Assembly (NCBI GenBank): GCA_046723845.1
Contig: JBKOVG010000065.1
Coordinates: forward strand, 1 to 64,000
Direction of reading: 5' to 3'
Length of the DNA stretch: 64,000 nucleotides
Source of the DNA: AR37 sp046723845
Lineage (GTDB): Bacteria; Methylomirabilota; Methylomirabilia; Rokubacteriales; CSP1-6
In this document: piece after piece, positions 34,558-42,409 of the stretch
How positions within the stretch are numbered: position 1 is the stretch's first letter
Layout: each line of letters begins with the position of its first letter
Program-made: the position numbers and the translations under genes
The notes under the pieces: model-generated
The model's input: only the letters and a program-made list of their open reading frames with translations
Told to the model about the DNA's origin: nothing
Database searches by the model: none

Positions 34558-34994
34558 GTGTCGCTAACGATGACCAAGCAGGAACGCGAAACGTTTCTGG
34601 CCGAGCTTCACGTCGGAATCATCAGTATTCCTGAAAAAGGGCGAGGACCGCTCACCGTGCCGATCTGGTACTCGTACGAACCTGGCGGCGAGCTACGGGT
34701 CGTAACCGCCAGGACTTCGCGGAAAGCTCAGCTCCTCCAGCATGCTGGCAGGTTCAGTCTCTGTGTACAGACGGAGACATGGCCGTATAAGTACGTCAGT
34801 GTCGAGGGACCGGTCGTCGCCATCGAGCCAGCAGATGTTGAGCGCGACCGCCGGCCTCTCGCTCCCGTTACTTGGGCGTGCCAAGGGGTGACCGATACAT
34901 CGAGAAGACACGGGGAGAACCGGGCCACGTTACGAACCTGCTTGTTCGCATGCTGCCGAGACGATGGCTCACGGTGAACTACGCGAAGGCATAG
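34558..34994 (+). pseudogene. Cassette 13: pyridoxamine-phosphate-oxidase-like FMN-binding protein, frameshifted
   Basis: A GTG start at 34558 follows GGGAGGGGACT. The split-barrel FMN fold is clear: KQERETFLAELHVGIISIP, PLTVPIWYSYEPGGELRVVT, KAQLLQHAGRFSLCVQTETWPYKYVSVEGPV. After ADVERDRRPLA (about 34860) the frame drifts, while the expected tail (RYLGVPRGDRYIEKTRGEP, then LPRRWLTVNYAKA) is in the next frame and ends at TAG 34992-34994. A single indel near 34860 therefore disrupts an otherwise complete gene. Unbroken reading in the original frame stops at 34977. Confidence 0.82.
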
Positions 34995-35012
34995 GGACCG
35001 CCATGACCGTCC

Positions 35013-35082
35013 GTCCAACAAGCCGCTTCAACAGCCCAGGGTTCGCGCCGCCCACCTCAGCTGCTGAGCGCCGGCGTTGCGG
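35013..35082 (+). repeat. attC 13 (terminal, right core degenerate)
   Basis: Left core GTCCAAC (35013-35019). AAGCCGCT-t-CAaCAGC pairs with GCTGCTGAGCGCCGG, with an extrahelical T. The right core GTTGCGG (35076-35082) departs from the consensus after GTT. In integrons the bases after that cut derive from the original insertion site, which fits this being the last cassette. Confidence 0.8.
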
Positions 35083-35090
35083 TGAGAACG

Positions 35091-35184
35091 GCGTGCCGAC
35101 CTACGACGAGGAAGTTTCACGGGTCGACGCGGCAAAGATCCGCAGGTAGTTGCCGCCCAGGATCTTGGCGGTCTCCGCCGGCGT
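35091..35184. repeat. Right copy of the ~95-bp direct repeat
   Basis: The counterpart of 18723-18817, beginning GCGTGCCGA nine bp after attC 13 and extending 84 bp into the 3' end of the dipeptidase gene. This copy has one G fewer than the left one, which removes the stop seen there and lengthens the dipeptidase by RETSSS. Confidence 0.85.
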
Positions 35185-36228
35185 GAAGCCGCCGCGCAGC
35201 ATCGCGTCCACCACGGCGGTGAAGGCATCGTAGCCCTCCTTGAAGACACCGACGCTGCCCAGGTGATCTGAACCGATGCTGACGTGATCCACGCCCACCA
35301 CGTCGACCATCTCCTTGAGACCGTCCACATAGCCCTCCGGGCTCGCGAAGAAATGCCAGATCCCGATGGATCCGCCCGTCTCCGCGATCACTCGGGCATG
35401 GTCCGGCGTGATCTGGCGCTCGGCGAGGGGCGTGGGGCCCTGCGCCTTCGAACCGCGAAGCGCGGTGTGCGAAAGGAGCAGCGGCGTGGTGGAGACGCGC
35501 GCCGCCTGTCGGACGGTCGCCTCGGTCGCATGCGCCACGTCCAAAACCACCCCGAGGCGATTGCAGGCGCGGATGACGTCGGCGCCGAAGGGCGTGAGGC
35601 CCCCGTGCACGACAGCGCCCGTCTGGAAGTCGCCGATGTCATTGGGGGTGTAGTGCACGAGCTGCATGGTGCGGACGCCGCGCTGGTACGACTCCTCGAG
35701 GCGCTCGACCTTGCCTTCGAGGAAGTCGAGTCCCTCGACGTCGACGATGATGGCGGGCTGTCCGGCCCCGTGGGCGGCGAGGAGATCCGCGACGGTGAGG
35801 GCGCGTCGGATACCGTGACGGGCGACGAGCTCGTCCATCCACGCGAGGCGATCGAGATGGTACTGGTAGAGCTGCCCGGGCGCGGGCTGCCGCAGCGCCC
35901 GCAGCACCTTGTTCTCGTCGCGCCCGAGAACGGGAAGGTCCGGCACATCGGCGAGACAGACGATGGCCACGCGCCCCGCCTGCATGCCGCGGGCAAGATC
36001 GCCATTCGGAGCGCCCGACGAGATGACGCCGGTAGCCCCGCCGTGCGTGTGCACGTCGATGGAGATATTCTCGGCGAGAAGCCTTCGCGCCGGCGCCGAC
36101 TCCTCGGCTGGTGCGCCGAGGGCCGACTCGGCGCGGCTCCCGGAAGCAAGACCTGCAAGGAGCGCCGCCGCCGACGCCATCAGACTCTGGCCGCGGCGGC
36201 GAGCGAAGGCATGGCCACAGCACGACAT
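35101..36228 (-). CDS. Membrane dipeptidase (peptidase M19, renal-dipeptidase-like)
   Basis: 375 residues with an N-terminal twin-Arg/hydrophobic leader (FARRRGQSLMASAAALLAGLAS). The M19 zinc ligands are visible: SIDVHTHGGA (HxH) near residue 55, the bridging Glu in IIVDVEGLDFLEG near 165, and His residues in LDVAHATEATV near 235 and LLLSHTALRG near 255. The SIGSDHLGS loop near 320 supplies the Asp. Dipeptidases of this family cleave dipeptides, including D-containing ones. The 3' end lies in the direct repeat bounding the cassette array. Confidence 0.92.
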   Translation of the reverse strand: MSCCGHAFARRRGQSLMASAAALLAGLASGSRAESALGAPAEESAPARRLLAENISIDVHTHGGATGVISSGAPNGDLARGMQAGRVAIVCLADVPDLPVLGRDENKVLRALRQPAPGQLYQYHLDRLAWMDELVARHGIRRALTVADLLAAHGAGQPAIIVDVEGLDFLEGKVERLEESYQRGVRTMQLVHYTPNDIGDFQTGAVVHGGLTPFGADVIRACNRLGVVLDVAHATEATVRQAARVSTTPLLLSHTALRGSKAQGPTPLAERQITPDHARVIAETGGSIGIWHFFASPEGYVDGLKEMVDVVGVDHVSIGSDHLGSVGVFKEGYDAFTAVVDAMLRGGFTPAETAKILGGNYLRIFAASTRETSSS

Positions 36229-36241
36229 GGCCAGCTCCCGA

Positions 36242-37180
36242 CTACCTGTTCAGGTAGCGAAGCGGGAGGCCGGGACGCGGCCACTCGAACGACACGAGGG
36301 TGCCGCCCATCGACAGCGTGGCGTAGGCGGTGCGGAGGTCGCGCCCGCCGAAACAGACGTTGGTCACCATCATGTCCGGCAGCATGTACTGGTCCACGCG
36401 GCTGCCGTCCGGCCAGATATCGCTCACCGCCCCCGTGATGAGAGTGGCCACGCACACGTGCCCGTCGGCGTCGACGGCGAGCGAGTCGAACATCTGATAG
36501 CCGCCGAGGCCGACCACCACCTTGCCCTTCTCGCCCCGATACGGCCCGTTGGCGGACTCGATCTCGCCGGGGGCGGAGAGGCGGAAGGACCAGCAGCGCG
36601 CCGTGGGCGTCTCCACCACGTAGAGCGTTTTCTCGTCGGGGGAGAGGCCGATGCCGTTGGGGCGCTCCAGGGGAAAGATCGCCTCGCGAATCATGGACCC
36701 GTCGGCTCTGGCGTAGTAGACGACGCCGCGATCGGTGTCGCGCTCCCGCGTCTTGCCGAGGTCGGTGAACCAGAAGCCGCCCGCGCCGTCGAAGACGAGG
36801 TCGTTCGGGCCGCGCAGGCTCTGGCCGTCGCAGCGCTCGTAGAGCGTCTCGAACTTGCCCGTCTCGGGATCCACGCGCTGGATGCTCCCGCCCGTGTAGT
36901 CGTCGGCTTGCAGGACGGGGAAGAGCTTGCCCGGCCGCTCCACGAACTTGAGCCCGCCGTTGTTGGTCACATAGATCTTGCCGTCCGGCCCCATGGCAGC
37001 GCCGTTCGGGCCGCCGCCGAGCTTGGCGATCACGTGGATCTTGCCGTCGGGCGTAACCCGCGACAGGGTGCGGCGCTCGATCTCCACGAGGATGACGGAC
37101 CCGTCCGCCATGGCCACGGGACCCTCGGGGAAGCGCAGCCCCGAGGCGATCTGCTTGATAGCGGGAGTGTGCGTCGCCAT
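36242..37180 (-). CDS. SMP-30/gluconolactonase-family protein
   Basis: 312-residue six-bladed beta-propeller. Metal ligands of the family: Glu in LRFPEGPVAM near residue 17, Asn in RGPNDLVFDGAGGFWFTD near 125, Asn in RPNGIGLSPDEKTLYVVE near 165, and Asp in FDSLAVDADGHVCVATL near 220. The start at 37180 (MATHTPAIKQ) overlaps the TGA of the TPR gene by one base (TGATG), so the two are coupled. Lactone hydrolysis is likely; the substrate is unknown. Confidence 0.91.
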   Translation of the reverse strand: MATHTPAIKQIASGLRFPEGPVAMADGSVILVEIERRTLSRVTPDGKIHVIAKLGGGPNGAAMGPDGKIYVTNNGGLKFVERPGKLFPVLQADDYTGGSIQRVDPETGKFETLYERCDGQSLRGPNDLVFDGAGGFWFTDLGKTRERDTDRGVVYYARADGSMIREAIFPLERPNGIGLSPDEKTLYVVETPTARCWSFRLSAPGEIESANGPYRGEKGKVVVGLGGYQMFDSLAVDADGHVCVATLITGAVSDIWPDGSRVDQYMLPDMMVTNVCFGGRDLRTAYATLSMGGTLVSFEWPRPGLPLRYLNR

Positions 37181-38505
37181 CAAGCGGCGCCCGTCGCCTG
37201 CCGCTGGGCGGCGAGACCGGCCTCGGCCCGCTCGAGCCAGCCCCGATCGCGGGGGGAGGCGCGGCGTCCCAGGCGACGGCGCAGGAGGCGCGCGGCGTCG
37301 TCGTAGCGGGCGAGGGTCAGATAGGAGACTACCATCGTCTCCTCGTAGATCTCCCACTGCGCGTGGCTGCCCCCGATGCGATGCAGCTCTTTGAGCACGG
37401 GCTCGAGGTGGGCGAGAGCGCCCGCGTGGTCACCCACCGCGAAGGCCGCCGTCCCCTGCACCAGGGGGAGGGCCACGCGCCGCGCGATGGGATGGCCCTT
37501 GGCGTCGAGGGCGCGCAGGCCATCGATCAGCCGGGCCAGCGCTCCCTCGTCACCGCAGGAGGCGTAGGCGAGGGCGGCGTGCACCTCGCCAAACAGAAAG
37601 CCCGGACGCGAGACGCGCGCGGCCAGGTCGGCGAGCGACCGCCAGGGCAGCGGGTCCGCTTGTCCGTCGAGCCGGAATCGCCAGAGAAGCGCGGTGCCGT
37701 CGGTCATGGCCGAGCGCGGGTTGGCCGCGCCGAGGATGTCGCGCTGGAAGATCTCGAGGGCGCGAGCATGGCGACCGCGATGCAGCTCGAACATGGCGAG
37801 GTGCCAGGCGAGATGGCAGTGAAACGACGCGCGGCGGTCGTAGCGCTCGAGCCATTCCCCGAGGAAGGCCGCGCCCGCCTCCGTGTCCAGCGTCTCGAAG
37901 GAGATGTGGGCGAGGTTGTGGACCGCGTTGGCGTTGGAAGGATACTGCTCGAGCGAGCGCTCGGAGAGCCGTCGCGACTTCTCGAAGCGGTCGACCTCGT
38001 GGTAGGTGAAACCGAGCGCCGCCTGATACCACCAGTCGTCGCCGTAGGCGGGGGCGAGCCGCTCCATGAAAGCGACCCGGTGCGCCTCGCGATCGCTCCC
38101 GCCCGCGAGGGCGATGGCGTTGCCGGCCTGATGCACGGCGATGGCGTCGCGGGGGAACTCGGCCACGTGCTCGTCGACGAGAGCGAGCCCGCGCGCCGTC
38201 TCCCCCGCGATGAGCGCGCCCAGAGCCGCCACGTGCTGCCGCTCGCGGCGCGTCGCTCCCGTCACCGTCTCCCTCGCCCGCCCCGCCGCGGCTCGCGCCG
38301 TCGCCGCGTCGCCCTGCACGAGGGCGAGGAGCGCCAGGCCAACATGAGCCACGGCGAGATTCGGGTCGCATTCGAGCGCGGATCCAAAGGAGTCCTCGGC
38401 GCCCGCGCTGTACGAGAGCAGCCGATCCATGCCGTCCTGGAAGTGCCCGGCGGCAGTGGATGAAGGCGTGGTCACTTCCAGGCCGTAGCGATCGGTGATG
38501 GTCAT
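37180..38505 (-). CDS. TPR-repeat protein (TTC38-like)
   Basis: 441 residues, almost entirely helical pairs. It opens TITDRYGLEVTTPSSTAAGHF with a DRLLSYSAGAEDSFGSALEC repeat, then LALLALVQGDAATARAAAGRA and TRRERQHVAAL, and continues with TPR units such as NANAVHNLAHISFETLD. The whole plan matches the tetratricopeptide-38 family found in bacteria and animals, of unknown function. Start 38505 was chosen because family members begin here; a longer frame back to 38631 lacks homologous sequence. Confidence 0.85.
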   Translation of the reverse strand: MTITDRYGLEVTTPSSTAAGHFQDGMDRLLSYSAGAEDSFGSALECDPNLAVAHVGLALLALVQGDAATARAAAGRARETVTGATRRERQHVAALGALIAGETARGLALVDEHVAEFPRDAIAVHQAGNAIALAGGSDREAHRVAFMERLAPAYGDDWWYQAALGFTYHEVDRFEKSRRLSERSLEQYPSNANAVHNLAHISFETLDTEAGAAFLGEWLERYDRRASFHCHLAWHLAMFELHRGRHARALEIFQRDILGAANPRSAMTDGTALLWRFRLDGQADPLPWRSLADLAARVSRPGFLFGEVHAALAYASCGDEGALARLIDGLRALDAKGHPIARRVALPLVQGTAAFAVGDHAGALAHLEPVLKELHRIGGSHAQWEIYEETMVVSYLTLARYDDAARLLRRRLGRRASPRDRGWLERAEAGLAAQRQATGAA

Positions 38506-38660
38506 GGCGCGGCAAGTATAGCCAGATGCCTCCGAGGGTGGTGGCGCTGATTGCACGTGCAGATCGGTGACGGCCGGCACGAAACCGTAAGCTGCCGCGA
38601 CAGATGTCTGAAATTTTCCCATCTCCTCCACTGAGGCATCTTCAGCAGATTCAGTAGGTT

Positions 38661-38982
38661 CCTGTGCGGGCGGCTCCGTTCGGCTCCCTGGAGCCCTTCT
38701 ACAGGCTCATTGCTCCCCTCTCGCCGCCCGATCTGTTCCCCCGGTGCTTCGACGCGGTGGACGGAGGTGCCTGGGGCACTATCACGCGATCCTCGTCGAG
38801 TCCGGCGTCCGGGGTATGACTTCGATGCCCTGTGGCTCGACTACCGGCTCTCGGTCCTCTGGCAGGTCATGACGCCCATCTGGCAGGCGGGCATCAAGCT
38901 CGGCCCCTGGATCTGGTTCAGCCATTTCGAGCGCATCATGACGGCGGTGGACGATCTCGGCTGCCTCGAGCTCCTCGACTGA
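38661..38982 (+). pseudogene. Remnant of a CHK/aminoglycoside-type phosphotransferase
   Basis: Two fragments in different frames. The first, from about 38672, reads FGSLEPFYRLIAPLSPPDLF then PRCFDAVDGG. The second, from about 38810, reads YDFDALWLDYRLSVLWQVM and ERIMTAVDDLGCLELLD, ending at TGA 38982. The second matches the C-terminal tail of choline/ecdysteroid-kinase-like phosphotransferases (DYR, then DDLGC-LL). The ATP-binding and catalytic parts are gone, so this is a decayed gene. No other gene is visible between 38506 and 39082. Confidence 0.6.
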
Positions 38983-39082
38983 CTTTGAAGAGTTGACGCA
39001 CGGGTCGCCGAAGTCTAGGCTCGACGGCGCGATACGGAGACGGGAAGCGCAGAGAACTGGACACGCCCACACGAGGAGTCGA

Positions 39083-39772
39083 GTGCCGACCCACCAGTCG
39101 CTGAGCGGAGCCACGGACGACGAGCTGCTCCAGCGGATGGTGGCGACGCATGCCGAGCGGTTCGGGCCGCCCTTTTGGGAGTTCTTCACGAGGCATGTCG
39201 CGTCTGCTCTCCCGCGTGAGCCGACGATCGTGGATCTGGGATGCGGTCCGGGCCTGCTCCTGCGCGATCTGAGCGCGCGGTTCCCGATGGGGCGGCTCCA
39301 CGGATACGACGTCACCCCGGCCATGGTCAGCCATGGCCGGCAGCTCGCCTTCGCGGGCTCTCCCCCGCTCTTCGCCGTGCACGACGTGGCCGCCCAGCCG
39401 CTTCCTCACGCTGCGGACAGCGTGCACCTCCTCTGCATGTCGTCGGTGCTGCACGTGATCGACGAGCCGCTGCCCGTTCTCGCCGAGATGGAGCGTGTGC
39501 TCGCTCCTACCGGTCTCCTCCTGCTCTATGACTGGATCCGCCAGCCTCTCGCTGCCTATTTGGCGTGGAGGCGCGAGGTCCTGCGGGAGAGCCCCGCCGA
39601 GAGCCAGCGCCGGGGCTTCCGGCTCTTCCCCGTCCACAACAAGTACACGGCAGAGGACTGGCGCTGGCTTCTCGCCGAAGCCGGCTTCCAGGTGCGTGCG
39701 GAAACGCTGCCACGAGCAGCGCACCGGCTCTTCGTGGCCGTTCCCTCGTCGCGCGCGATATCTGCACGTTGA
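39083..39772 (+). CDS. SAM-dependent methyltransferase
   Basis: 229 residues from GTG 39083 (ACGAGGAGTC upstream). Motif I is IVDLGCGPGLLLRDLSARF near 55, motif II LHGYDVTPAMVSHGRQL near 80 and motif III VHLLCMSSVLHVIDEPL near 115, followed by ERVLAPTGLLLLYDWIR. The tail YTAEDWRWLLAEAGFQVRAE is common in class I enzymes acting on small molecules. No link to neighbouring acyl-CoA metabolism is visible. Confidence 0.86.
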   Translation: MPTHQSLSGATDDELLQRMVATHAERFGPPFWEFFTRHVASALPREPTIVDLGCGPGLLLRDLSARFPMGRLHGYDVTPAMVSHGRQLAFAGSPPLFAVHDVAAQPLPHAADSVHLLCMSSVLHVIDEPLPVLAEMERVLAPTGLLLLYDWIRQPLAAYLAWRREVLRESPAESQRRGFRLFPVHNKYTAEDWRWLLAEAGFQVRAETLPRAAHRLFVAVPSSRAISAR

Positions 39773-39833
39773 TCCCATCGAGGCGCAGCGCCGGCTGGCG
39801 CCGGGCCCGCGATTGCCGTATGATCCACGCGCC

Positions 39834-40946
39834 GTGAACTTCGACTTCTCGCCCGATCAGCGATCGCTGCGCGACCAAGCCCGGAAGTTCCTCGCCGAGC
39901 ACTCCTCCTCCGCCCGTGTGCGCCGCATCCTCGACGGCGCGGCACCGTACGATGCGGAGCTGTGGCGCGGCATGGGCGAGATGGGCTGGGTGGGTACGGC
40001 CATTCCCGAGCCCTACGGCGGCGCCGGCTTCGGCCACCTCGAGCTCTGTGTCATCGCCGAGGAGCTGGGACGGAGCCTCGCCCCCACACCCTTCGCGTCG
40101 ACGATCTACCTGGCCGGCGAAGCGCTTCTCCTCGCGGGCAGCGAGGCGCAGAAGAAGCGGTGGCTGCCGCGCATCTCCCAGGCCGAGGCCATCGGCTGCC
40201 TCGCCCTCGCCGAGGGCGCGCAGGTGGCCACGCCCGCCAATCTCACCACGCGCGCCCAGGGCGGACGGATCACCGGCACCAAGCTGCCGGTCATGGACGG
40301 CGACGTCGCCGACTTCGCGGTGGTGCTGGCGGCCGAGTCCGGTGGGCGCGCCGGGCTCTTCCTCGTCGATCTGAAGGGCGCCGGCGTCACCCGCACGCCC
40401 GTCAGCACCGTGGATCCCACCCGCTCGCACGCCCGCATCATCTTCGACGGCGCCGCCGCGGAGCCCCTGGGAGCGCCCGGCGGCGGCTGGCCACTCGCCG
40501 AGCGTCTCCTCGATCGCGCGGCGGTGCTGGTCGCCTTCGAGCAACTCGGCGGTGCCCAGGCCGCGCTGGACATGGCGCGCGAGTACGCGCTCGGCCGCTT
40601 CGCCTTTGGCCGGCAGATCGCGTCATTCCAGGCCATCAAGCACAAGCTCGCCGACATGTATGTGGCGGTGGAGCTGGCGCGCTCGAACGCCTACTACGGC
40701 GCGTGGGCCTTGTCGAAGGACGCCCCCGAGCTGCCCGTGGCCGCCGCGGCGGCGCGAGTGGCGGCCTGCGAGGCGTATTACCAGGCGGCCAAGGAGAACA
40801 TCCAAGTGCACGGCGGTATGGGCTTCACCTGGGAATTCGATTGCCATCTCCACTACCGGCGCGCCAAGCTCACCGGACTCATGCTGGGCAGCGCCCGGCG
40901 CTGGAAGGACCTGCTCATCGCGCGGCTCGAGGCGGGAGCCGCCTAG
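39834..40946 (+). CDS. Acyl-CoA dehydrogenase (shorter, first of a pair)
   Basis: 370 residues from GTG 39834. The N-terminal helical domain is NFDFSPDQRSLRDQARKFLA. WVGTAIPEPYGGAGFGHLELCVIAEELG is the classic segment near 55, GCLALAEGAQVATPANLTT the middle strand near 125, and FGRQIASFQAIKHKLADMYV and VHGGMGFTWEFDCHLHYRR the FAD/CoA C-terminal signatures near 265 and 325. It is typically the divergent subunit of a heteromeric acyl-CoA dehydrogenase, paired with the next gene 10 nt downstream. FAD-linked alpha,beta-oxidation of an acyl-CoA is expected; the chain type is not predictable. Confidence 0.92.
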   Translation: MNFDFSPDQRSLRDQARKFLAEHSSSARVRRILDGAAPYDAELWRGMGEMGWVGTAIPEPYGGAGFGHLELCVIAEELGRSLAPTPFASTIYLAGEALLLAGSEAQKKRWLPRISQAEAIGCLALAEGAQVATPANLTTRAQGGRITGTKLPVMDGDVADFAVVLAAESGGRAGLFLVDLKGAGVTRTPVSTVDPTRSHARIIFDGAAAEPLGAPGGGWPLAERLLDRAAVLVAFEQLGGAQAALDMAREYALGRFAFGRQIASFQAIKHKLADMYVAVELARSNAYYGAWALSKDAPELPVAAAAARVAACEAYYQAAKENIQVHGGMGFTWEFDCHLHYRRAKLTGLMLGSARRWKDLLIARLEAGAA

Positions 40947-40956
40947 GAGAATCGGC

Positions 40957-42198
40957 GTGGACTTCGACGACACTCCGGACGAGGCAGCGTTCCGCAAAGA
41001 AGTGCGCGAGTGGCTCAGCGTCAACGCCGAGCCGAAGAGCGGCGCCTTCGAGACGTGGCAGAGCCGTTATCCCGGCCGCGACGGCTACGAGGGCCTCGAG
41101 CGGGCCAAGGAATTCCAGGCCAAGAAGGCGGAGGCGGGCTTCGCCGCCCTTCACTGGCCGGTGGAATGGGGCGGACGCGCCCTGCCGCCCATCTATCAGG
41201 TGATCTACGCGCAGGAAGAGACGCGCTACCTCGTGCCGCGCGGCTACTTCGAGATCGGCCTCGGCATGTGCATGCCCACGCTGTTCGCCTTCGGCACCGA
41301 GGAACAGAGGCGGCGCCACGCGCCGGTGGCCCTCCGCGGCCAGGAGGTGTGGTGCCAGCTCTTCTCCGAGCCGGGCGCCGGCTCCGACCTCGCCGGCCTC
41401 CGTACGAAGGCGCAGCGCGAAGGCGACGAGTGGGTGATCAACGGGCAGAAGATCTGGACCTCCGGCGCGCACTGGGCGGACTGGGCCATTCTGGTGGCGC
41501 GGAGCGATCCCAAAGCGACCAAGCACAAGGGACTGACCTTCTTCTTCCTCTCCATGAAGTCGCCCGGCATCGAGACCCGGCGCATCAAGCAGATCTCCGG
41601 GGCCTCTCACTTCAACGAGGTGTACTTCACCGACGTGCGCATCCCCGATCACCAGCGCCTCGGCGCGGTGGGCGCGGGCTGGGGCGTGGCCATCACCACC
41701 CTCATGAACGAGCGCCTCACCTCGGGCGATCTCCGCGGACCGGACTTCGAGGAGGTCTTCGGGCTCGCGCGCTCCGTGGCCCTCGAGGACGGCCCCGCCA
41801 TCAAGAACGCGGCGGTGCGCGAGCGGCTGGCCGACCTCTACGTGAAGACGCAGGGAGTGCGCTTGACGCGCTTCCGCACCATGACCGCGCTCTCGCGCGG
41901 GGAGACGCCGGGCCCGGAGAACTCTATCGGCAAGCTCGTCAACGCGCCCAAGGCGCAAGAGATCGCCTCCTTCGCCATGGACCTGCTGGACATGGGCGGC
42001 GTGGTCATGGACAAGGACGCGGCGCCCCTTCGCGCCGCCTTCCAGGAATCGCTGCTCAGCTCGCCGGGCGGCCGGATCGCCGCGGGCACGGACGAGATCC
42101 TGCGCAACATCGTCGCCGAGCGCGTGCTGGGCCTGCCCCAAGACGTGCGGGTAGACCGCGACCTACCCTTCGATCAGCTCCCCACCGGCCCGCGCTGA
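40957..42198 (+). CDS. Acyl-CoA dehydrogenase (second of a pair)
   Basis: 413 residues from GTG 40957 after TAGGAGAATC. Signatures: FAALHWPVEWGGRALPP near 55, CQLFSEPGAGSDLAGLRTKA near 135, WVINGQKIWTSGAHWADWAILVARS near 160, and LLSSPGGRIAAGTDEILRNIVAERVLGLP at the C-terminus. The catalytic domain is complete. Paired tandem ACAD genes like these are common in actinobacterial and proteobacterial steroid or branched-acid catabolism, where the two proteins form alpha2beta2 enzymes. Confidence 0.93.
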   Translation: MDFDDTPDEAAFRKEVREWLSVNAEPKSGAFETWQSRYPGRDGYEGLERAKEFQAKKAEAGFAALHWPVEWGGRALPPIYQVIYAQEETRYLVPRGYFEIGLGMCMPTLFAFGTEEQRRRHAPVALRGQEVWCQLFSEPGAGSDLAGLRTKAQREGDEWVINGQKIWTSGAHWADWAILVARSDPKATKHKGLTFFFLSMKSPGIETRRIKQISGASHFNEVYFTDVRIPDHQRLGAVGAGWGVAITTLMNERLTSGDLRGPDFEEVFGLARSVALEDGPAIKNAAVRERLADLYVKTQGVRLTRFRTMTALSRGETPGPENSIGKLVNAPKAQEIASFAMDLLDMGGVVMDKDAAPLRAAFQESLLSSPGGRIAAGTDEILRNIVAERVLGLPQDVRVDRDLPFDQLPTGPR

Positions 42199-42202
42199 GG
42201 GA

Positions 42203-42409
42203 ATGGACAAGCGCGAGAAAGTCCAGGCTGTTTCCTTTGACGAAGCCCAAACTATCTTCGGGGACAGGCTAGCGAGAACTGACCCGGAGCCGGATGATTC
42301 GGAAGGTGAAGAGCGATTCACAGCAATTGGACTGGCTCTTTCAGTTGGAGTGATTACGAAGGCGCAGTTCACGACCGGAAGGCTTCTCGCGTCGGTGCAT
42401 GCGGGCTAA
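42203..42409 (+). CDS. BrnT-like toxin fragment
   Basis: 68 residues beginning 4 nt after the dehydrogenase stop. VSFDEAQTIFGDRLARTDPEPDDSEGEERFTAIGLA matches the BrnT ribonuclease-toxin core (KHGVSFEEA, then FxD, EERF-xxIG). After GLALSVGVI the expected VVVHTER-IRIISAR strands with catalytic Arg residues are absent and unrelated residues lead to a stop. No BrnA antitoxin gene follows. The stretch is lower in G+C than its surroundings. Probably a non-functional relic. Confidence 0.6.
   Translation: MDKREKVQAVSFDEAQTIFGDRLARTDPEPDDSEGEERFTAIGLALSVGVITKAQFTTGRLLASVHAG

Larger units (their letters stand above)
18818..35082 (+). mobile_element. CALIN-type gene-cassette array: 13 attC sites, no integrase
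   Basis: Thirteen imperfect inverted repeats of 58-97 bp, each beginning with an AAC-ending core (GCCGAAC, GTCGAAC, GTCCAAC, GCATAAC and similar) and ending with a GTT core (GTTCGGC, GTTGGGC, GTTAGGC and similar). Inner arms pair around a CCGCTCA-type box, and nearly all keep one unpaired base in the 5' arm, the extrahelical base typical of attC. All face the same way, and each lies just after plus-strand genes with little spacer. This is the structure of integron gene cassettes. Five cassettes carry PF04392 substrate-binding proteins. Neither intI nor attI is seen in the window, hence a cluster of attC sites lacking an integrase. Flanking genes are much more G+C-rich. Confidence 0.88.

Noticed and set aside
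20192..35082. The 13 repeats as REP elements or intrinsic terminators
   Set aside because: They are asymmetric with an unpaired base on one arm, have AAC and GTT cores, lack T tracts, and all point the same way after cassette genes.
18818..35090. An integron integrase gene in or beside the array
   Set aside because: No tyrosine-recombinase frame is seen on either strand here or elsewhere in the window.
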